Shown: positions 14,907-19,363 of the stretch, one piece after another
Layout of the letters: the number at the start of each line of letters is the position of its first letter
How positions within the stretch are numbered: position 1 is the stretch's first letter
Assembly (NCBI GenBank): GCA_034432855.1
Contig: DAOUBA010000086.1
Span: forward strand, 1-19,363
Direction of reading: 5' to 3'
DNA length: 19,363 nucleotides
Source: DAOUBA01 sp034432855
GTDB lineage: Bacteria; Chloroflexota; Anaerolineae; B4-G1
Position numbers and translations under genes: made by a program
The notes under the pieces: model-generated
Told to the model about the DNA's origin: nothing
What the model saw: the letters and a program-made list of their open reading frames with translations, nothing else
Databases searched by the model: none

Positions 14907-17576
14907 ATGAATCCGAGGCCCTTGCGCACAGTGATCACCTACGCCATCGTCATCGCGGCGCTCATTGCCGTGATCGTCGTTTTCACCAGCACCGTCGGCA
15001 TCTACACCGACTGGCTGTGGTTCGGCAGTATGGGGCAATTACAGGTTTACCAGACGCGACTGGTGACCCAAATCGGGATGTGGCTGGCCGGAGCGTTCGT
15101 CGCGTTGCTCGTGCTGGCGCTCAATTGGTTCATCATTCCGCGCCCGCTGCTCGCCCAGTTGCGGCTGCATCTGCAAGACCGTCGCCGCGCCACCATCGTC
15201 GTCGGTTCACGCATCCTCTCCTTCGCCCTGGGCGTCGTGGCGGCGCTCGTCATCCTGGTGATGGCCGGAGAGGCGAAGAACCACTGGATGACGTTTCTCG
15301 TCTTTGCCAACGCCGCGCCATTCGGCATGAGCGAGCCGATCTTTGGCCTGGACGCCGGCTTTTACGTCTTCCGGCTACCAATGCTCCGCTTCCTGCTGGA
15401 CTGGCTGTTGGCGCTGGTCGTGATCGCGTTGATCGGGAGTACCCTCGTGTACCTCTCCGCCCAGCGCGTCCGGGAACGTATGGCGACAACGCACCTTTCG
15501 GTGCTGGGTGCACTCTTCCTGGCGGGCAAGGCCGTGGATTACCAACTCCAGCGCCTGGCGCTGCTCAACTCATCGCGGGGCGCCGTCTTTGGCGCGGGAT
15601 ACACCGACGTGCACGCCCGCCTGCCGATCCTGAACCTGATGAGCATCGTGGTCGCCCTGGGCGTGATCGCGCTTCTCGTCAACATCTTCGTTCGCCGCTG
15701 GCGGCTGCTCCTGATCGTCGGCGCTCTCTGGCTCGGGCTCTCCTTCATCGGCTCCTTCTACCCCGGCCTCGTCCAGCGTTTCACCGTGCAGCCCAACGAA
15801 CTGGCGCTGGAACGGCCCTACATCGAGCACAACATCCGCTTCACCCGTTACGCCTACGGCCTCGACAACGTGCAGGAGTACGATTACCAGGTCACGGGTG
15901 TGCTCACGGCTGAAGAACTGGACGCCAACGCCGACACGCTCGGCAACGTGCGACTGTGGGACTGGCGACCGTTGCAGGCCACCTACGAGCAGTTGCAGGA
16001 GATCCGCACCTACTACACCTTCCTGGACCTGGATGTAGACCGCTACACCGTCGGCGGCCGGTTGCGCCAGTTCACGCTGGGCGTGCGCGAACTCGATGTA
16101 AATCAGTTGAGCGAGGAGGCCCGCACCTGGATCAACCAACACCTCATCTACACCCACGGCTACGGGCTCTGCCTCAGCCCGGTCTCCGAGGCCACCGCGG
16201 AAGGGCTGCCGCTCTTCCTCGTGCGCGACATCCCGCCCCGGAGCAGCGAACCGGAACTGACCATCACCCATCCGGAAATCTATTTCGGCGAAAAGACCGA
16301 CAATTACGTCATCGTCAACACCGCCGAGGACGAGTTCGACTATCCCAGCGGCGATCAGAACATCTACACCCGCTACCGGGGACCGGACGGCGTGCGTCTG
16401 GGAGGCCTCCTGCGGCGTCTGGCCTTCGCGTTGCGCTTCAACAGCACCCCCATCCTGCTCTCGAACGCCATTGGCCCCGACAGCCGCATCCTCTTCCACC
16501 GTTCCATCCGCGATCGGGTGTGGACGCTCGCGCCGATCCTCTGGTACGATGCCGACCCCTATCCGGTCATCGCAGAGGGACGCATCGTCTGGCTCTACGA
16601 CGCCTTCACCTGGAGCGACCGCTTCCCCTACTCGCAGCCAACCCACGGCCTCAACTACATCCGCAACAGCGTCAAGGTGGCGATAGACGCCTACACTGGT
16701 GAGACGACGTTCTACGTCGTGGACCCGTCCGATCCGATCATCCAGGTCTACCAGGCCATCTTCCCCGGTCTGTTCACCCCCGGCGCTCAGATGCCCCAGG
16801 TATTGCGCGACCACTGGCGTTACCCCGACCAGTTGTTCACCATCCAATCCGACATCTACGCGGCCTACCACATGCAAGACCCGCGCGTGTTCTACAACAA
16901 AGAAGACCTTTGGCAGACGCCGCTGGAGGACGAGGAAGAGATGCCGCCCTACTACGTCGTCATGCGGCTGCCTAACGAAGAGACCATCGAGTTCATGTCA
17001 ATCCGCCCCTACGTGCCGGCCGGCAAGAACAACATGATCGCCTGGCTGTACGCCGATTCCGACGGTGTTGACTATGGACGGTTGGGCGTCTACAAGTTCT
17101 CCAAGGACGTGCTCGTCTTCGGCCCGCAGCAGATCGTGGGGCGCATCAATCAGGACCCGTACATCTCGCAGCAACTCTCGCTTTGGGATCAGCGCGGCTC
17201 CTCGGTCATCCTGGGCAATCTGCTCGTCATCCCGATTGACGGCACGCTCCTGTACGTCCAGCCGCTCTACCTGCAGGCCGAATCCACACGGCTGCCCGAA
17301 CTCAAGCGCGTGCTGGTGGCCTACGGCAACCGCGTGGTGATGGCCGAGACGCTCAATGCGGCGCTGGCGCAGGCGTTGAGCGGGGCCACGGCGACGGCTC
17401 CACCGGAAACACCCCCCGCACCGCTGGCCGGCGACGTGGCTGGGCTGGCGCGCTCGGCTCAGGCACACTACCAGGCGGCGCAGGAATGCCTGCAGCGCGG
17501 CGATTGGGCCTGCTACGGCGCGGAACTGGAAGCGCTCGAGGCGGATCTGGAGGCGTTGGTGGAGGCGACGGAGTAG
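14907..17576 (+). CDS. UPF0182-family membrane protein
   Basis: The 889-residue protein belongs to the UPF0182 (COG1615) family of unknown function. Seven hydrophobic segments lie in the first third (about 8-29, 55-77, 100-122, 163-184, 196-212, 240-262 and 267-285). The family motifs 'PIFGLDAGFYVFRLPML' and 'QRFTVQPNELALERPYIEHNI' are clear, followed by 'TRYAYGLDNVQEYDY'. A large soluble domain of about 560 residues follows, then a Pro/Ala-rich linker and a helical C terminus. I chose the ATG at 14907, which has AGGAGG five bases upstream; an earlier in-frame start at 14838 would lie within efp. It is probably co-transcribed with efp. Confidence 0.93.
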   Translation: MNPRPLRTVITYAIVIAALIAVIVVFTSTVGIYTDWLWFGSMGQLQVYQTRLVTQIGMWLAGAFVALLVLALNWFIIPRPLLAQLRLHLQDRRRATIVVGSRILSFALGVVAALVILVMAGEAKNHWMTFLVFANAAPFGMSEPIFGLDAGFYVFRLPMLRFLLDWLLALVVIALIGSTLVYLSAQRVRERMATTHLSVLGALFLAGKAVDYQLQRLALLNSSRGAVFGAGYTDVHARLPILNLMSIVVALGVIALLVNIFVRRWRLLLIVGALWLGLSFIGSFYPGLVQRFTVQPNELALERPYIEHNIRFTRYAYGLDNVQEYDYQVTGVLTAEELDANADTLGNVRLWDWRPLQATYEQLQEIRTYYTFLDLDVDRYTVGGRLRQFTLGVRELDVNQLSEEARTWINQHLIYTHGYGLCLSPVSEATAEGLPLFLVRDIPPRSSEPELTITHPEIYFGEKTDNYVIVNTAEDEFDYPSGDQNIYTRYRGPDGVRLGGLLRRLAFALRFNSTPILLSNAIGPDSRILFHRSIRDRVWTLAPILWYDADPYPVIAEGRIVWLYDAFTWSDRFPYSQPTHGLNYIRNSVKVAIDAYTGETTFYVVDPSDPIIQVYQAIFPGLFTPGAQMPQVLRDHWRYPDQLFTIQSDIYAAYHMQDPRVFYNKEDLWQTPLEDEEEMPPYYVVMRLPNEETIEFMSIRPYVPAGKNNMIAWLYADSDGVDYGRLGVYKFSKDVLVFGPQQIVGRINQDPYISQQLSLWDQRGSSVILGNLLVIPIDGTLLYVQPLYLQAESTRLPELKRVLVAYGNRVVMAETLNAALAQALSGATATAPPETPPAPLAGDVAGLARSAQAHYQAAQECLQRGDWACYGAELEALEADLEALVEATE

Positions 17577-17593
17577 CCCTCATCCCCCTTACC

Positions 17594-17619
17594 CCCTTCT
17601 CCCAATGCTGGGAGAAGGG
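17594..17619. repeat. Palindromic element upstream of the DUF559 remnant
   Basis: CCCTTCTCCCA (17594-17604) and TGGGAGAAGGG (17609-17619) pair perfectly around ATGC, preceded by a C-rich lead with CCCTCATCCCC (17577-17587). It begins directly after the UPF0182 stop. A second, similar element lies in opposite orientation at 17831-17884. Confidence 0.85.
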
Positions 17620-17635
17620 AGAAACTGAAGACGCA

Positions 17636-17881
17636 ATGACACAAAAGACTTTCCACCGCGTACGTGGCACATCGCCGTCAATTCAAGATCAGGCACGCCA
17701 ACTGCGAAAAGCGATGACTCCCGCCGAGCAGACGTTATGGGAACAACTGCGCAATAGAGGTCTTCAGGGCCTCAAGTTCCGTCGCCAGTATCCGGTTGGC
17801 CGTTTCATCGTGGACTTTTGCGCTGAACCTCCCCTTCCCTCTCCCAGAATTGGGAGAGGGAAGGGGCCGGGGGATGGGTGA
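17636..17881 (+). pseudogene. Truncated DUF559 (Vsr-like) endonuclease, 3' end replaced by a palindromic repeat
   Basis: From the ATG at 17636 the product matches the start of DUF559 proteins: 'ARQLRKAMTPAEQTLWEQLRNRGLQGLKFRRQYPVGRFIVDF'. These are Vsr/restriction-endonuclease-like proteins of about 110-130 residues. After 'VDFCAE', at the point where the family continues with the acidic 'VELDGxxH'-type core, the frame enters a palindromic repeat and codes for 'PPLPSPRIGRGKGPGDG' and a stop. The catalytic half is therefore absent and the remnant is probably inactive. It lies between two inverted copies of the same kind of element. Confidence 0.8.
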
Positions 17882-17884
17882 GGG
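17831..17884. repeat. 16-bp perfect palindrome ending the DUF559 remnant
   Basis: CCCCTTCCCTCTCCCA (17831-17846) and TGGGAGAGGGAAGGGG (17851-17866) pair perfectly around GAAT, followed by a GGGGGATGGGTGAGGG tail to 17884. Read on the minus strand it starts CCCTCACCCATCCCC, like the CCCTCATCCCC start of the element at 17577, so the two are inverted relative to each other. Its GAGGG also lies where the next gene's ribosome site should be. Confidence 0.9.
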
Positions 17885-17887
17885 CCA

Positions 17888-18235
17888 ATGCGCACCCCAT
17901 CCGGCACCGACTGCCCATACTACTACGAGGACTTTTATCGCGGCCGCTCCACCCAGGAGTGCCGCCTGATCGCGCGCAACCCGCGCTCGGAGGGTTGGCG
18001 GCCCGGCCTGTGCGCCCGCTGCCCGGTGCCCGCTATCCTGCGTGCCAACGCCTGCCCCAATATGGCGCTCCAGGCGCAGGTCGTCCGGCGCTGGCTGGGG
18101 CTCGTGCGCCGCGTCGAGGTCTACGCCGTGTGTACGGAACAACAGGTGGAAGTGCAGGACCCCTACGTCGGTTGCGGCCACTGCCATCCGCAGACGGCGA
18201 CGATTTTCGACGCGCCCGTGGCAGAGGAGGAGTAG
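17888..18235 (+). CDS. Cys-rich conserved-looking small protein
   Basis: The 115-residue protein has eight Cys (9, 25, 42, 45, 56, 82, 96, 99) in an arrangement with 'CARCP' and 'GCGHCH', which suggests a bound metal, zinc or an iron-sulphur cluster. There is no signal peptide or membrane segment. I recall similar proteins in Chloroflexota but know no function. The ATG at 17888 has GAGGG three bases upstream, supplied by the end of the palindromic repeat. Its 3' end, rich in GAG codons, also gives the ribosome site for the HAD gene, whose ATG is three bases after the stop. Confidence 0.75.
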   Translation: MRTPSGTDCPYYYEDFYRGRSTQECRLIARNPRSEGWRPGLCARCPVPAILRANACPNMALQAQVVRRWLGLVRRVEVYAVCTEQQVEVQDPYVGCGHCHPQTATIFDAPVAEEE

Positions 18236-18238
18236 CCT

Positions 18239-18970
18239 ATGATCAAAGCCATCCTGTTCGACCTGGACGACACGCTGCTCACCAACTCGATGGACATCTT
18301 CGTCCCGGCCTACTTCCAGGCGCTCACCCGCTACATGGCGCACCTGATTCCACCTGAGCGCCTGATCTCCGAGTTGCTGCGCGGCACGCGGGCGATGGAG
18401 GCCAACAGCGGCAATGGCCCGACCAACGAAGAAACGTTCGACGCCGTCTTTTACCCGGCGCTGGGCTACGAGAAGGCCACGCTGCAGCCGATCTTTGAAC
18501 AGTTCTACGCCGAAGAATTCCCCAAACTGCAGGCGATGACCAGGCCGATTCCCGAAGCACGTCCGCTGGTCGAATGGGCTTTCGCACACGATTTCCAGGT
18601 CGCCATCGCCACCAATCCACTGTTTCCCCGCACCGCCATCGAGCAGCGATTGGCCTGGGCCGGCGTGCCCGCGAGCGAGTTCGATTATGCGCTGGTGACC
18701 TCCTACGAGATCATGCACGCCACCAAGGCCAATCCGGCCTATTACCACGAGATCGTCGAGCGGCTGGGACGGCAGCCGCGCGAATGCCTGATGGTGGGCG
18801 ATGACTGGGAGCGCGACATGCTTCCTGCCGCGGCCGTCGGTATCCCCATCTACTGGATCACACAATCCGAGAGCCCTGCGCCTCCCATCCCTGCGAGTCG
18901 TGTACTGATCGGGCAGGGAACGCTGGGGAGCCTATTGGACCAGGCGAACGCGGGCGGCCTGGCAGTGTAG
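18239..18970 (+). CDS. HAD-family hydrolase
   Basis: The 243-residue haloacid-dehalogenase-superfamily protein is probably a cytosolic phosphatase. Motif I is 'FDLDDTLL' with the nucleophile Asp8 and the acid/base Asp10. A helical cap lies between about 20 and 100. Motif II is 'IATNP' (Thr125), the motif III Lys is Lys163 in 'HATKANPAYY', and motif IV is 'MVGDDWERD' with Asp188/Asp189. Substrate cannot be told. The start follows the Cys-rich gene's stop by three bases, with GAGGAGGAG upstream, so the two are translationally coupled. A strong terminator follows. Confidence 0.9.
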   Translation: MIKAILFDLDDTLLTNSMDIFVPAYFQALTRYMAHLIPPERLISELLRGTRAMEANSGNGPTNEETFDAVFYPALGYEKATLQPIFEQFYAEEFPKLQAMTRPIPEARPLVEWAFAHDFQVAIATNPLFPRTAIEQRLAWAGVPASEFDYALVTSYEIMHATKANPAYYHEIVERLGRQPRECLMVGDDWERDMLPAAAVGIPIYWITQSESPAPPIPASRVLIGQGTLGSLLDQANAGGLAV

Positions 18971-18971
18971 C

Positions 18972-19014
18972 AAAAAACCTCCCGGAGGCCAAGACCCCCG
19001 GGAGGTTTCTTCTT
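18972..19014. terminator. Bidirectional intrinsic terminator
   Basis: AAACCTCCCGG (18975-18985) and CCGGGAGGTTT (18998-19008) pair perfectly; two further G-C pairs form beyond one mismatch, around a short loop. T-rich bases follow on the plus strand (TTTCTTCTT), and the run of A before the stem gives a T run on the minus strand. It ends the efp-HAD unit and the convergent transport gene. Confidence 0.9.
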
Positions 19015-19062
19015 GCTGCGGCTAGAAACCGCTCATGGAACGTAGAAGCGCGTCAGCCTTCG

Positions 19063-19363
19063 CTATTGCCACTGCGCGACCTCATCATCCTCCGGTTCCC
19101 AGCCCTGCGTGTTCCACTCGTGCGGGATGCCCTTCGCATCGAGAGCCGCCTCGTAATCCTTCAGATTGGCCTGGGTGATGACATCCACGCCGGTGTCAAT
19201 GATGCCGTCCTGCACGCCCATCTCCGCAAACGCGGCACCCTGCCCCTTGGTGGCAATGAGATAGATGAGCTGCACGGACTTGTAGCCCATGTCGAACTCG
19301 CGCTGCGCTACCGTCGCATCAATGACCCCTTCCTTGATCCCGTTGATGATGTCCGTCGTGGCA
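19063..19363 (-). CDS. Sugar-type ABC transporter substrate-binding protein, C-terminal end (5' part outside window)
   Basis: The last 99 or so residues of a periplasmic-binding protein (Peripla_BP_4/RbsB-like) are present and the frame is open to the window edge. 'GIKEGVIDATVAQREFDMGYKSVQLIYLIATKG' is the typical C-terminal-lobe segment of sugar-binding lipoproteins, where a conserved Q in 'VAQ' and the following helix precede the hinge. It then reads 'DTGVDVITQANLKDYE' and ends 'DEVAQWQ'. The ligand, signal peptide and lipobox lie outside. It converges with the HAD gene across the shared terminator. Confidence 0.8.
   Translation of the reverse strand, partial: ATTDIINGIKEGVIDATVAQREFDMGYKSVQLIYLIATKGQGAAFAEMGVQDGIIDTGVDVITQANLKDYEAALDAKGIPHEWNTQGWEPEDDEVAQWQ

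Noticed and set aside
15570..16877. Long open frame on the minus strand opposite the UPF0182 gene
   Set aside because: It is a shadow of the high-GC UPF0182 gene: no family resemblance, no ribosome site, low-complexity Val/Asp/Gly composition.

Overview
The window is high-GC bacterial DNA, most likely from the phylum Chloroflexota (Anaerolineae or a similar class). This rests on protein style and organisation and is an inference, since no rRNA is present. The clues are a Thr/Pro-rich 'TPTP' linker after the N-terminal membrane anchor of an exported protein, a UPF0182 membrane protein next to efp, a glucose-6-phosphate isomerase of the type related to the isomerase half of transaldolase/isomerase fusions, and many short palindromic or low-complexity repeats in and between genes.

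Left edge (1-729): the 3' end of an IS110-family transposase, then about 170 bp of non-coding right end that holds a hairpin and an inverted TTGTCAAG/CTTGACAA pair. Positions 730-14124, all on the minus strand and read right to left, form a nearly continuous gene string: cyclase/kynurenine-formamidase-like gene (broken by an in-frame TAG), pgi, zwf, hisS (with its own promoter), nadK, a zinc-finger membrane protein, recN, a small helical protein, a nucleotidyltransferase, a Rad50/SbcC ATPase and a membrane-anchored HExxH metallopeptidase-like protein. Most junctions overlap or are a few bases apart. The theme changes from central carbon metabolism and NADPH supply (pgi, zwf, nadK) to genome maintenance (recN, Rad50).

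Positions 14125-14335 hold two back-to-back promoters. To their right, on the plus strand, lie efp, a UPF0182 membrane protein, a truncated DUF559 endonuclease remnant between two inverted palindromic elements, a conserved-looking Cys-rich small protein and a HAD-family hydrolase. This unit ends at a strong bidirectional terminator (18972-19014). The terminator also serves the convergent minus-strand gene at the right edge, the C-terminal end of a periplasmic sugar-binding-type ABC transporter protein.

The most unusual feature is the set of short palindromic or low-complexity repeats that have become part of proteins. They sit in frame inside Rad50, RecN and Pgi. They form the C-terminal tails of RecN, the nucleotidyltransferase and Pgi, and they truncate the DUF559 gene. 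A tetranucleotide repeat of 13 units joins the nucleotidyltransferase stop to the Rad50 TTG start. No tRNA, rRNA or CRISPR array was seen.
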